Below are positions 23,685 through 37,384 of a stretch of 64,000 nucleotides of DNA, piece by piece. This DNA is from Rhizophagus clarus (Eukaryota; Glomeromycota; Glomeromycetes; Glomerales; Glomeraceae). Location: NCBI GenBank assembly GCA_015698045.1, contig BLAL01000160.1, positions 248,001 through 312,000 on the forward strand, in the 5' to 3' direction. Below the pieces are notes generated by a model, which saw only the letters and a list, made by a program, of their open reading frames with translations, ran no database searches and was not told the DNA's origin. The translations under genes were made by a program, and so were the position numbers. Position 1 is the stretch's first letter. Each line of letters begins with the position of its first letter.

Positions 23685-24932
23685 TACTTCAAAACTACTA
23701 TCCAATAGTAATATTATTAGTAATATGGTTATATAAGTAGAGTATTGTAATCAATTCTTTTTTTTTTTTTTAAGGTGTTGAAAAGCATTTATTAGATTTA
23801 AGATTGAATTACATAATAATCGCAACTAGTCTATATACTATACTCCTAACCGAAGCCAGTCCGATCCATTACCACTATATTAATAAAAATAAATAGTTTA
23901 ATAGCCGGTACATGGAGGTCTTCCAGTTAGATGGTTTCCTGCTTCCTGGAATCTTTCAGAACAAAAACAAAGAAAAAAGTTTTAAGTTGCCATTCATGAC
24001 ATACCAGCTAATATAACAGCGTCTCCTTATTTTCAATTGTAAGGTATACCAATTTTTGATTGACTGTGGCCTGAAATCCTTTAAAATTATTAAAGAAGTC
24101 ACCGGAGTGAGAAAGTTGATCAGTTACTTCACAACCTGAAATCAAGTTTTATACTGTACAAGTCAGTTTTAATTTTGGAATAAATATGATAGTGTCTCCT
24201 GGTGCAGATATTTCATTCCTAATTTTGGTCTTTAGAAATGACATTCATCTGCTTGATTTAATAATGCGGATAAAAACCTGAACCTTAAATGGTCATAAGG
24301 CACAAGTTTAAATAGTATATCTTTAGAAAATAGATTACATAATTAAAACAAGAAATAAACAAAAATGCCAAATTCTGGTTTCTCTTTTAAGAACTCCTCT
24401 TGTAATCAGAAGAACTAATCCTTTAAACTAAATGTGAAAGATATAATTGCAGGATTGTAGGTTTGTTAAAACAATTAATATAGTTTAGTTAATAGTTTTG
24501 AAGCAATTGGTTAACTTTAAAATCGGTAGATTTAGTTATGGTTTAAATTTGTTTTTAGAATTTTTTTTTTCTCATTACCCTTATACCTTTTTTTTTTAAT
24601 CTATGCCAATAACTTTTTACTATACAATTGAAAGTAAATATGATGCAGTAGTTCATAATGGCTTTTTTGTGATAGATGGGTTTTACACTTTATTTTTAAT
24701 ATTATGTATTGATTTTCAATCATTTTAAATAGTCTTTAGTGAATTCTTTAGATTTAAAATTTTTTTTAAAAATAAAAAATTAAATTTGAATAAAAAATTA
24801 TTTATTATAATAAGTAATCATAAGTATTTATATATATGAATTTGCAAATTATATATTTCATATCACATATACATATATAAAATTAAGCCTAAATTATGAA
24901 TAAAATTTTACTTTATGTTTAATATCTACAAA
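23685..24932. other. intergenic, AT-rich
   Basis: Between the MITE and the broken AAA-ATPase-like gene. No convincing open frame, RNA gene or repeat is seen. Composition becomes very AT-rich from 24540 onward. Confidence 0.5.
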
Positions 24933-27024
24933 TTATTCAATAATACAATAAACCTTTCTACTAATTAAATGATATAAACCTACTCTTAAAACAATAAACA
25001 TACAGCTTAATTTTGTATCATGTTGTTTTTTTAATGAATTCAAATACTTGCTTTTCATTTTAATTTTTGATTCTAAAGCTTCATAAACTGTTTTTTGATT
25101 TGGTCGATATCTATCATAAATTTTAAGATTTAAAATTTCATCATCTGATTTTTTTAATAATAATTGTGAAACTTCAATTGCTTTTTGCCAACTATTTTGA
25201 ATTCCATCTAATTTAATATTCTCTATTTTAATATTATCAAATTCAATTACTATCATTTTTCCAGTATTTGTTTTTGCTAAATCAATTGCTTTTTCACCAA
25301 AATTTGAATTTCAAGAATATACTTGAAATTTTGGCTTAATATCTGCATGAAGTATAAGAATCAAAGTATCCATAAAAACTTGTCTTAATATTTCCTCATT
25401 TGAATGAATAATATTATCATTTTTTAATAACTTTAGTAAAACTTTTTCTATAAATTCACAAAGAGGTTCAATATTATATTTTGTTTCTAAAATTTGCAAA
25501 TAATTTTGTACAGGTATTAAATCTTTTATTTTCCAATTATAAATTTTAAATGCTTCTGTAATAAATTCTTTTTTAATAATATGATTTGGTATTTGAAAAT
25601 TGTGTTGTAATGATGCAGGTGATGGATTTGGTTGATATGTAATAGCTCCATTATAAAACATGAATGATAATAATGAAGTACGATGAATTGTTAATTCACG
25701 AATATTAGTAAGTTGAAATTGTCGTCCTATACCATTTGGAGAATTAAGAGAATGTTGATTAAGTGCTTCAATAAGAATAGATTTTCCAAGTGGATTATTA
25801 ATAATTAAATTTAATATCATTTGAAGTGGTAATATTTGTGAATTAGAAGGAAAATTAAGAAGTGTATTACAAATGATTGAAGGATCCTTATTATTTAATT
25901 TTTTCTTTTGTTCCATTATTATCTTGATACAGTATAAAATATGTGCAGTATTAAAAATTCCTTCAGTCTGATTACAACTGAAAATATATCCATCATTTTC
26001 TTTTTTTAACCATGATAATATTTCTTCTTCAATACATATTAAACCAAGAGCCTTATTTAAGAGAAGCTTAATTTCACTTTTTTTAAATCTATATAAATCC
26101 CAAAATTTATCAAATCTTCTGCAATATTAAAACCTGAAGTAGATTCAGTTAAAGTGATAGAAGTTACACCAGTTAAAAAAACATAAGCTATGCTTTCATC
26201 ACAAGCAGTCTTTAATCTAGTAAAAAATTGTTTATATAAACTTTCAATTAATCCAAGTTTGGCTTTAATAAAGTTAACTTCATTTTTGTGATGACTAGTA
26301 AGAGCTTTAAGAAGTACTTTATTTTTAAGGGCTTCATTTATAATAACATCATAATCATCAATAAAAACATAAAGCTAAAAATACATAAAAATATTAATTT
26401 AATATTTTATAAATAAAAATTATAAATAAATAAAGAACAAAATACCTCATTATTACTTAAGGATACTGCATTTAATAAATCCATAAAATTTCCTAAAGTA
26501 CTTTTTTTTTTTGAAAAAAAATTTCCTAACTCTTATTTATATTGATACATAAACATTGATATCTTTGAATTCAAATTTTTATCAAAATCTGCTGAAAAAA
26601 TTTCATATGTTTTGCTAATGCAAAGTCCAGAAAAATTGAGATTGAGAACAAGAAATTTAGAAGCTAATGGTGTAGGATTTTTTTGGATATATAGATTTTA
26701 AAATAATTGCTCAAATCATTCTTTATTTTTTATATCATAATAAGAGGGCAAAGTAGAGAGAAATAGTGTTTTTCCAAAATAAGGAGGATGTAAGGAAAGG
26801 ATGGCAGAAGCATTAAGACTTTCTATTTTAGGAATAAAATGAGTCTTATCTAAATAATAACTATCTTTCTGCCTCAAAATATCAAATGATTCTGATAAAG
26901 ATATTTTGAAAGGTTTTGAAGATGATGAGTAAAATTGAGAAAAGGGGTAAGAAAATGGAAAGTAAGAGTAAAAAGATAAAATTAATTTTCTCATTCTTGA
27001 AGTAAATGTAAAAAAAAAATACAA
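24933..27024 (-). pseudogene. broken AAA-ATPase-like / PD-(D/E)XK nuclease family gene
   Basis: Read leftward from 27024, the order matches fungal and bacterial proteins joining an AAA-ATPase_like domain to a PDDEXK_9 nuclease domain. First comes SFDILRQKDSYYLDKTHFI, then a P-loop-like region, HPPYFGKTLFLSTL. The Walker B area, LYVFIDDYDVIINEA, lies at about 26340-26380. A helical linker follows (25311-25916 and upstream). Last is a nuclease-like end, VIEFDNIKIENIKLDG, near 25200-25250. There are frame breaks near 26080-26120, near 26520-26715 and at the stop at about 25311. The lysine normally following EF in the E-x-K motif appears to be D. Likely nonfunctional member of an expanded family. 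Confidence 0.75.
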
Positions 27025-29898
27025 AAAAAATATCTGATAATCATATTACTAATAGAAGTAGGGATCTATGATATATTACTCAGTGTTTGGCAAATAACTT
27101 GAAATTCAAATGACAAATGACAAATAATATGTCATTTTATTGCTCAAATAATAAATGATCTGAGTCATTTGAATGTAATGTTAGCCAGTACTATAATTTT
27201 GGCCCGCATTATATTTTACTTTATTTTTTGATTGACTTATATGATAAGAATATTAACCAATCAAAATCAAATAACTGAAATGACCAAATAACAAAAGATT
27301 ATTAATAATGACAAATGATTAGCTAAAGCATTTTTTATAATAATATTTGAAAGTATTTAAAAGAAAACATCTTAATTGATAATAATAATAATATTTATCT
27401 AATTGATTTTGAAATGACAAGTCAGATGGATATAAAAAAAAAAAACTTTTTAAAGAGAAATAGCTTAAATATTTATATAATGTATAAGAATTCATTATTA
27501 ATAAATTCTTGTATTGCAATTTTTTATAATTCATGTATTTTATAGATATTTTATAAAGAATATAGAATAAATTTTCAAGTTATATACAGTAAATATTAAG
27601 TGATTAGTTAAACTGTAAAATTATAATTAAATATTAGTATAAAAACTTTATTATATATTAAATTGAAAAAGTTAATCAACTTTTATTTATTTTTTTTATT
27701 TTTATATTAATAAAGTAATTCTTTATATTTGTAATATAATATTAAATATTTATATTCTTATATAAAAATTTATTGATGATATTATTAATGATTTATTAAG
27801 AGAATTAAATACCAAACTTTTAGTTAAAATTGACAAACTTAAAAAGAATATTGCTAAAAATGAAATTGAAAAATAAAGTTGAAATAAAAGCTTAAGATTA
27901 AAATTAATAAGTTAAAAAAAAATTATATTTTATTATTAATATTCAGTTATTAAAATTAGTAAACTTAATATTATAATTATAAAGCTATTAGAAAAAGATA
28001 AAGTAATTGTTATTAAACTTAAATCTAAAAATATTGAGATTAAAAATAAAACTATAAAAGTGAAATAAAAGTAAATACTAAATAATAATTCTTTTAATAA
28101 TAGTTTATCTAATTTTAATTCAGTTGCAGATTAGTTACTATCTATAATAATGTATTACTTTATGATTCAAAAACTAATACCAAAAGTAATTGTAAAGCAA
28201 TTAATGATAGTTATTATTATACTAAAGTTTATAGCAATTAAGTTTAATAGAGTAAACAGTGTAGTACTAAAGATAATAATGGTATCTATTAATTTTAAAT
28301 CATTAAAAGAAAGAAATAGATAAAATTTTGGATAAAATATATAAGAAAAGCATTAATAATAAAATAAGATAATGCAATAGGAAAAGAAACTTTATGTAAA
28401 TCAACTTCTCTTAAAATATTAAAATAATCCAACTGTTTTGTTTAGAAAATAATAAAAATAATAACTAAAGTAATACAAAAAAGTCAAAAAAAAATTAAGA
28501 AATTGATAAAAATCAGAATATAGAATTTAATCTAATACAAATTTACAGAATTATAGCATTATTGCTCTGCTTAATAAATAGTATTTGACTATAAAATCTT
28601 TTAAAAAATTTTGCAACTAAGTTATAATATAAACTCAATCCATTTATTTAGGAGTATAATATGGATTGAATATAAGAAGATTTTATTCTAAATTTGTTAT
28701 TTAATTAATTTGGAAAATAAAGTTATTGAAATTTGTTATAATATAAGAGTTACTAATAAATACATACTATAAATATATAAGGAAATGTTAGAATATCTAT
28801 TATGAATTTAATTATTCATTTTTTATAATAAATAATAAAAATAAATTCAATGTTAACTATTAGATACTGAAATATTCTAAAAAAAAATTTTTAAAATTTT
28901 TGCTTTACAGTATAGGGATAGTAAATATTATTTTTTAATAAAAAAAAAAAAAAATAATAATAAAATTTTTATTAAAAAGTGAGTTAATATTTGTATTAGA
29001 ATCTGTATAAATTAATAATTATATAAAAAAAAAAAAAATTTTTTTTGTGTACAGTATCTTTGGTGACTTCTATGTTTAATTAATAATACTTTTTTATACT
29101 TTTTTATCTATCTTGCATTTTCGAATACTATATTAAAATTATAATTTGTAATTTAGCAAAAAATTAATAAAAAAATATAATTTTAATCCGAATTGTAACG
29201 AAGGACTATTTTTCTACGCAAGTTAATTATGCAATGTCCGGATGTCTTTCCGGCACATCACGGCACAACAATAAAACACTTCGGCGGTTTCCGCTCCTAG
29301 TTATTATATGGTTACTATATTCAATTGCTATAAGGGAAGGTAGGATTATATATAGAAGACGACTATTATACTATAGTGGGTAAAAAAGTAAAATTTTTTT
29401 CGAATGTTCGATAGTCACATCATGTGATTATCAGCAACTTTGGTGACAATAGTATTTTTAGCACTATTGTGGCGTTGAGTTGACCCAGTTTATCCGTATA
29501 TTGAGTAACAGAAATTCATTTCCAAAATCAGTCATTTCCAAAACCATTCATTTCCATGCATATATGCTAGTATCCAAATAAAAAAAAAACAAAACAAAAC
29601 AAAACAATAGTTTGCAGTGTGCAAAACGAAAACATATAAAATACAAATATTATTTAACCCTCCCTACAAACAAAGACATATATTTGTCTTTTTTAAGCAT
29701 AATATTACAGAATCCAAACCTTTTTTTTTTTTTTGGTGAAAGCGAATGCGATTATAATATATTTTCTATGTTTAATTCCTAACTGAAAGATGATGCCTTA
29801 TTACTTCTTCTCCAAAGTCCAATTTATTTCCTAAATTATTATATTCTATTATTATTATTTATTTATATATATAACAAATTGTTACGATAACGATTATA
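27025..29898. other. AT-rich decay zone with a possible coiled-coil gene relic
   Basis: Extremely AT-rich. At 27779-27875 a plus-strand stretch reads INDLLRELNTKLLVKIDKL, followed by many stops. It resembles coiled-coil ends of lineage-expanded fungal proteins; weak. GC-richer patches at 29220-29300 and 29400-29480 contain a hairpin ACAATAGT/ACTATTGT near 29442-29466. No gene is called. Confidence 0.4.
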
Positions 29899-31884
29899 TT
29901 ATTGATCTGAATCTTCGGCAAGCCATTGATGAACTATAGATAAATCTTTTGAAACTTCCCTAGTTAACTCTCGCGGTGGTTCCCTAGGTCGTTCTCTAAT
30001 TACCTCTCTAACCTCCCGAATTACATGTTCTCTGGCAATCTCTCTGTGCAAACCAACTTCTTTTGATGATAATATTCTGGGTAACTCTTTGGGTAACTCA
30101 TTGCTATGAACCGTTTTAGGAACTTTGGTCAACTCTCTTAAAGAAGCTTTAGGAAATTCTTTGGGTGCTAAAATAATAGGCGTTTCCCTACGTGTTTCCG
30201 AAACACTTTCTCGATTAGAACTACGACGGAGTCGTTTTGCTCGAGGTTCTTTTTTCCGTCGAGAAGAGGAGATACTAACACTGGAAGTAGGTGGAATTAT
30301 GTTGGGGTGTGAATTCATAGGATGGAACTGTGAAGTTGAGATTTGTAGTGGCTGTGGTGGCGGTAGTTGCGGTCTTATTGGTTTCCGCAATTGCATTGCC
30401 ATTAAGTCCTCTGCCATTTCTTCTTCATTAGTCCCTGTCGGATGGAAACGTATAGAAATAGCAAAAATAGGGGGTTAAGGATAATGTAAAAAACAGGTAG
30501 ACTTTATTAGGTAGAGAATGAGGCTATGATAATAAAGGATATTTAAATTGAATAATTGACTATATTGAATGTCAATATTAGTTTTCGGTGAACGTGGTTG
30601 ACCGTTTTGTAATCTGGTATAAACCGGTGAAGATATACGAATATCTGATCCTTTATTAGCTACTTTATAATTTGGATCAAACGGTGTTCCTTCTATTTTC
30701 TTCATCACCAGATCCAGTAGATTATCTTCAGGTTCTATCATTAAATAGGAGTAAAAATATTTTAAAAACGAAACAAACACAAGGACAACATTAATTCATG
30801 GAAAAAAAAATACTTACTTCTATAATACTCCCTCTTAAGTTGACTTTTTTTCATTTCCAGCTCTTCTATCATCTTTGTTCTCAGTCTATGTCTGTCGTTC
30901 TATATTATATAAAATATAAGAATAAAAAATTAATTATACAAAGAATTTTGGTTGTCCTAAAAATTACTTACCAAAAATTCGTCTCGTATCTGTTTTTCTT
31001 GCGCAGCAAATACAGTTTCTATTGCATTTTTATGGTGGTCCCGGCGTTTTTCGGCTCTTAACGTAAGAGCTCTGTGTTTCTCTTCAATATCATCCATCTG
31101 TTTTGATAACGTTGGATGAAGACCTTCTTGAATTGCGTTATTCTCTTCGTCGAGATCATTTAACCTCGAAAAAAACACTCTACATGATAAAAAAAAAAAT
31201 GTTTTTAAATAAATTTACATAATAATATTGTTGAACGATATATTAAAGAGAGAATTTTCTTTTTTTTTTACCTTTCTTTTAGTGACTTGAATTGAATAAC
31301 AATTTCGTCCGCACGCCGTTTTTGAGTTCTATAGTTGCGTTTCAAGTTTATGGCGTCCTCGTCATCTGAGGAATGACTGTCGAAAAGAATTTCAGTTTCT
31401 TCTGTACATATATGAATTATAATATAAAGTTAGTTAAACCAAAAATGCTTACAAAACAGTAAGTTAAACGAATATTACCCAAGTGTTCCTTTTGTAAAAT
31501 AGAGCGTCGAGTCACAACACCATCGCTTTTATTGTTGTGACAAGAGCGAGTGTTTGTTCGTGAAGAAGCTTTGCGGTGAGAAGCTTCCCGCGCGGATTCA
31601 ACAGAACTTGCACGCGTCGTTGCAGGGGAAGCAGTAGACGAAGGTGTAACAGCGTTAGGATAGGACCTTAAACGTTGCTTAACCGCAAAGTCACCTTTAA
31701 CGAAAAAAAAGAGTAAAAGGTAAGGTTATTTAAAGGAAGGGGAGGTTTTCTTTTGTAATAAAACTTTTTTAATTCTTATACCGTTAGTATGTGCTGTTTT
31801 TGTTGAAGCTCGTGTAGTCGGCCTCTCAGGAGCTTTTCGAGACTTTGAAGCCGGCATTTTAGTTATTTCAGTTCCGTGGTTCAT
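29899..31884 (-). CDS. Sds3/Dep1-like subunit of the Rpd3L histone deacetylase complex
   Basis: Seven exons: 31782-31884, 31479-31694, 31272-31401, 30972-31179, 30818-30899, 30603-30734 and 29899-30434 (1407 nt, 468 aa, in phase). The N-terminus is basic and Ser/Thr-rich (KSRKAPERPTTRASTKTAH). The Sds3-like coiled-coil domain, about 145-245, reads RLNDLDEENNAIQEGLHPTL, then LTLRAEKRRDHHKNAIE and LEMKKSQLKREYY. The EGLHP signature is characteristic of the Sds3/BRMS1 family, which dimerises and scaffolds Rpd3/Sin3. The C-terminal third is Pro/Arg/Glu-rich with repeated REL/REP/REV tripeptides. The start could be the Met at 31884 or the one at 31857 (MPASKSRK). Whether it is Sds3 or Dep1 cannot be decided. 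Confidence 0.8.
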
Positions 31885-33469
31885 AGGATAAAGGAAAATA
31901 AAGGAAAAATTCAAAATTGAATATTAAGATAGAACGGTTCATAATTTATAATGAAAAAAATTATATTTTATATCTGACGGACATATCTATAAATCAAATT
32001 AAGTGGCTTAGCTAAGTTTATATGGACATTGTATTGAATTGCAGGTAACTTGTGAGACGGGGAATTAAAATCATACAACGAATCGGAGGGTGTCAGCCAT
32101 GTTAAGTATGACACGTGCACCGATTATCGATATGAAATTAGATCAACTATTTATTTCCAGTTTACATTTTTTTGACAGAAAATGTAAAGGGAAGAGATTA
32201 CATAATTGTATGCCTTTAGAAGATGAATATCGCGAGCTTTTTTACATTGATGCGTAATTAAGAAAATATAGAAATTTCTCATCAGGTAATTATTACAATA
32301 GTCACTATTCCATTTAATCACAATACAAAATTTATAATATTTTATTTACTTTGGAAAAATACAAAAATATAATCACACCTTTTTTAAACTAAAGTATTTT
32401 TTTTTAGCGCGAACGAAATTATATAACAGATATAAGGAATGTTGAGAATATTTAATGAAGTTGTGGAGATCGGGACGCATTCAAATACTAAATATGGTGA
32501 AGTCATGTGTAACATGTATAATTTTTCTGCCTATAAAAATACAATTTTTTTACGGAACGATTTGTATGAGGTTAGTCCGGTTAACTCTTGAAGGAAATTT
32601 TTAGTAAAAATCATAAAAAAAAACACTGGATAACAAAAAATTAGTTTCAAATAATTTTTTATATTTTCATTTGATTTTTTTCCTTTTTGACTTTTTACTA
32701 AATTGACTAAATATTTGAAAATTGCTTATTATTCACTCTTATTTAAATTACTTTAACCAATCCGAGTAATTTTTGTATCTGGACAATAAAAAAATAGTGG
32801 TTTGATAGTAAATATTTAGTTGAGTAAAAAAGCCTTAAGCTTTAAAATTTAACTTTTTTATTACTTTACCATATTTGAGACTAATAAATACTTTTGTTGT
32901 AAAAAACTGTGTTCTGCCAAATCACACGTGATATGTTTTCTTTTGTTTTCTTTTGAAACATGGTTCTAAAACGATACGGAACTTTCCCTGGGCTACAAAA
33001 AAATTATCCTAAATTTAGGTTCAATATAAATAATTTAAATTTTAAAATACTAAATAAAGTAAGAGACGATCATCGTGTGATCTGATATCGAGAAAAAAAA
33101 AATAAATTGCGTAATCATTGCGCTAATTCTTTGTCAAAGAAACGTTTACGTTTACATTCGGTCAAATTTCGTCAAACTTCGTCGATAATTTTTTGACCAC
33201 AATTAATAAACAACAAAACAAATACACGTGATGAAATGACAGTTTATCTTGATAAATGAATATGCTAATCTTTAAATGGATAATTTAACCCGGTTGTGTA
33301 AAATTAGTTAATGCATAATTTATTGTAACAGCTTTGTGTGTGATTTAATTATTAAAATTTCTCGATAATATATAAAGATATCGTGTTTTCCTCCCCAAAA
33401 AAAATCTCATTGTTTACATTGATTTGTAAATAAAATATCATTAATCTTAAAAACAAACGTTAGAAAAAA
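31885..33469. other. intergenic between the SDS3-like gene and the lipase
   Basis: 1.6 kb divergent spacer serving as promoter region for both flanking genes. AT-rich with several A/T runs; no ORF with coding character, repeat pair or RNA gene seen. Confidence 0.45.
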
Positions 33470-34251
33470 ATGCCTCCAGAACTTTTCGATAATGAATTGA
33501 TTCAATATAAACTAACAGAAACGGAACATGCCGATTTTGTTAGATCATTAAATATGAACGAAGATGAAACTTGTGTTGAACAAACTCCAGTTGTCTTCGT
33601 TGAAGGATTTTTAGGTCCTGGAAAACCTGCTTATTGGGGTCCACTTGAAAAAACATTTTCTTCTTCCGATGTTGAAAATAATAAAAATCAAAAATTAAAA
33701 AATAGACGATGTATTTTTGTTACTCCTGGATGTGGAAGTTCTTTATATGATAGAGCCATCGAAATTTTTTATCAAATTAAAGGTGGAAGAGGTAGTTATT
33801 AATTATCGAAGAAAAAAAAAATACATATTTTATATCGGTTTATATATATATATTAAATATTTTTCAACATTCGTTTCCGCACCACTAAAATGTTTTTTTC
33901 TTTTCTTTTTTTTTTTTAAAAAAAAAAAGTTGATTATGGCGAAGAACATTCTAAAAAATCTGGTCATTCTCGTTATGGTCGTGAATACCCAGGTTCAAAA
34001 CATTAAAATGATTATGTAATATGTATTCACGTGACATAAGAATTAACATTCATATATTAAAATTTTTTTTAGGGTTATATCCGGAATGGAGCGCGTCCAA
34101 ACCATTGCATTTTCTTGGTCATTCTCTTGTACGATTATTTAAAAAAGAATTTTGTTTTTATTTATTTTATTTTATTTTATTTTTATTTTTATTTTTATTT
34201 TTATTTTTATTTTTATTTTTATTTTTATTTTTATTTTTATTTTTATTTTTA

Positions 34252-34282
<31 letters not shown>

Positions 34283-35636
34283 TTATTTTAGTTGGTTAAA
34301 TTATTCATCTTATTCATTTATTATAATTATAGGGTGGTGTAACTATTTGGAAACTCCAACAGCTATTGGCTAGTGACATTTTTCCTGATTATCTTAATCC
34401 ACATCCCGACATGATACTTTCTCTTACTGCGGTATCTTCTCCATTAAAAGGTGATCAATTCCTTTCAATTCAAAAAAGGATACTTATAATATCATTTTTA
34501 AATAACACGTTTTTTTCAAAATTTTATATAGGAAGCCAAAGTGTTTATCTTTTAGGTGCTACAACTGACCCTGCTGGAAAAGTTCGTCCATTCTCTTTTG
34601 GTGCATGGCTTGGTAGATTCGTTCATATTTATGAGTATTTAGATATTAAATGGTTAAAAAGTATGACTTATGACTTTAATGTAGACCATTGGAATTTAAG
34701 TTTTCGTAAAAATTGGGATTTTTCTTCATTGTTACCTTGGAATATCAAAAAAGCTACCAACACTTTAATAGAAGAAAGTAATGAATTAATGCAAGAAACG
34801 GCAAATTCAATGTGTTTAACATATGGTTTATTACAATGTTTATATAAAAGTCCTTGGTTGAATTGTGTTGATAATGCTCCTTATGATATGACTATTCATG
34901 CTATGAAAGAAGCTAATGCTACGAGTAAAACTTTCGAAAAAACTTTTTATAGGACTTACGTCACGTCTATTGTAAGTTTAAGATAAAACAAATATTACTA
35001 ATAGTATTTTTTTTTTTTTTTTTTTTTTTTTTCCTATTTTAAAAAAAAAAATTCTTTTTAATTTACCATATCTATTGTTTCTTTTAGACATATGAAGATC
35101 ATGTAACAAAATATCATTATCCGAAATTTTCATTTTCTCTTCCAATTCCAATTTACTTTCTCTCCAGATTTACCGGAAGTTTTAAATTTCCCGAAGATAC
35201 ACCCGATCCACCAGTTTCATATGAAGAAATGTATAAATGGTATGAAAATGATGGGATATGCCCAAAATATTCCCAAGAACATCCCCATCATGATTGTTCA
35301 CTAGATAAATGCAAACATCAAAAAGGATTACCCGAAGGCGCTGCTCCTTATAAAATTGAAGCCGGTATATGGGATGTTTGGGAAAATGATAATACTTCTC
35401 ATTTTGGTCTCGTATCTGTGTGTTATGAATCACATAAACAAAGATTATTTTTTAGAGGTTATAAAGAATATTTAGATCAAATAGATCAATTAGATAACAG
35501 GTAACATGTGATACTTGATATTTTCTCGTCAAATTTTCTCAAACTATAATTAATATAGTTTATTAGATTGATGATCATTTTGGCATGATTACTATACAGC
35601 TTAATAAATAATTTCATAGAAAGAATTTTGGCATAG
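33470..35636 (+). CDS. alpha/beta-hydrolase lipase, bacterial family I.5-like
   Basis: Triacylglycerol lipase-type fold. Seven exons: 33470-33791, 33930-33992, 34073-34128, 34333-34450, 34532-34971, 35088-35500 and 35600-35636 (1449 nt, 482 aa). Signature blocks resemble Geobacillus/Staphylococcus lipases: VVFVEGFLGPG (oxyanion loop), YDRAIEIFYQIKGGRVDYG, HSRYGREYPGLYPEW, the nucleophile elbow GHSLGG (split GHSL/GG by an intron), SSPLKGSQSVY, and the acid-region ENDGI. A His before FGLVSV is the likely catalytic histidine. No signal peptide is evident, so an intracellular site is likely. Phylogenetic origin (old eukaryotic copy or transfer) cannot be judged here. Confidence 0.85.
34172..34290. 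repeat. hexanucleotide microsatellite (TTTTTA)n
   Basis: About 18 uninterrupted copies of a TTTTTA unit, flanked by TTTTA pentamers, in lipase intron 3. This intron separates the codons of the nucleophile motif GHSL from GG. Confidence 0.95.
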
Positions 35637-35760
35637 ATATTAATTTATTTCCTTATATGTACGATTATATACCAAAAGAAATGTCTTATTTAGAATATTA
35701 ATAAAGAATCAATAACTTCAAAATTTCTTTTTTTAATATTTATTACAATTAAGATTCTTC

Positions 35761-37345
35761 TTAATCATTTTCTTCATCATTTTCTTCATCGCTGCTAGAT
35801 ACAGCAATTGCTAATTCACGTTGAAATTGTTCAGCAAATTCTGCAATAGTTTGTCCTTGTGATAAATCAAAAATTTCTCGCGGGTAACGGTTTACAGCGA
35901 ATGGTTGACTACGTGATTGACTAGCCTCACTTTGGGATGCGATAAGTCGAAATGACGGTGGACCAGTTGCTAGAGTTTGTGTAAAAAAATTTCAATCACA
36001 AGAATTAATAAGTAAATCATATTTCACCAAACAAACCTGTCAAAATTTCTTCCCATGTATACATAAGACTATCCGTCATGGGTCCAAAAGGATTGAAATC
36101 AATCAACCAAACTCTCTCTCTATTCCGTGTTATATATACATCAAAAACATCTGAAATGTTAATTATGATTTAGTTTATACCAGTATCCTAACATTAAAAT
36201 ATATATAAATTTTATACATACAATTTCGATTAAAAAATTTATTTTGTACGTGAGTTTCAAAAAATTGAACAATCTTTGTTTCCAATTCTTCCTTTATGTC
36301 GTTCAAAAAAGAGTAATAATTGACATCCCGTTGTGATATGGCTTGAATTTTAAAGTACAATTGTGAAAATATATTAGTAATTGAAAGGGAGTTTGTATGT
36401 CTTTACTAAAATAATATTAATTGCACGAAATTGACACACCTTTCATATTAAATCAAATACGCGCTTACCAACTAATTCTTCATCTTTTACAAAACACCGA
36501 AATTCCATGGAAGGTGCCACATCATACCACTTTCTCAACACTAACTCAAATTCATTTGGTCGATGTCTCCTAATGTCACTTTGATCGTCATAATTACAAT
36601 CATCAAATGCATGATCAAGATCATGAGCAATAAAATCGGATGACTTAAGGAGAAGAAATATGTCAGAAGGTGAATTACATCTAAGTGTGTTAGTAGCTGA
36701 AATCCATGTGGCATCCTAAAACCAAAAAAAAAAAGGTTAATGAAATATATCATTATAAATGAAGTACATAACTTCAATTACCCTAGGAGAGCTCCAATTG
36801 AGTTTTGGAAAAACTGATCCATCAAATTCATCAATTATATCCCAAATCTGCTGTTCTAAATCCGGAAAACTTGGAAGCGGTTGCTTAATCAATTCACAAT
36901 AAATATTAGATAAAAGAGCTAAATGAGACAAGAGTCTATTCAAGCAAAATTACATACATTTTCATTATCTTCATCGGCATCCGTTTCATTTGCATTGAAT
37001 TCTTCATCATCATTATTATCACTATTTTCTCTCACGTGGCTTCCTTCAAGATAACTAGATAAATAATAAGTCAATTTTCTAAAAATTTAAAGTTTTATAC
37101 ATTTGTTATACATTTATTGATATTTACTTTTGTTCAGGAAGAAAAACTCCATCGGCATGTAAGTATTCGACAAATTCTTCCGACAACGGTTTAATTATTT
37201 TTGACTTTATACTGACACGTCGAAAATTATTATACCAGGAAGAGAATGCACAATTAAGAATATGTTGTTCCGTGAGTGGAGGGAAAGGAAGTGAAGTTTC
37301 TGTTAAATGTGGTTGTGATGCTCGATTTCCTGTTGGTACAGGCAT
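35761..37345 (-). CDS. CDC123: Cdc123/D123 eIF2 assembly chaperone
   Basis: An ATP-grasp-fold chaperone that joins eIF2 gamma to alpha, controlling translation initiation. Seven exons: 37128-37345, 36954-37054, 36782-36918, 36469-36715, 36222-36341, 36037-36150 and 35761-35969 (1146 nt, 381 aa). Landmarks are [10 protein letters not shown] near the N-terminus, [75 protein letters not shown] and an acidic C-terminal tail ([12 protein letters not shown]). Length is close to the family norm (about 340-380). The second junction uses an inner donor, AAT GTA T/GTAATT; the outer GT would break the frame. Confidence 0.94.
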
Positions 37346-37384
37346 ATTTTTGAGAAAAAAAGAGTAGAGAATTCAAAAAATTCA

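Noticed and set aside
34021..34373. Hydrophobic FIFIFI / LFLFLF frames
   Set aside because: They are translations of the TTTTTA microsatellite within a lipase intron.
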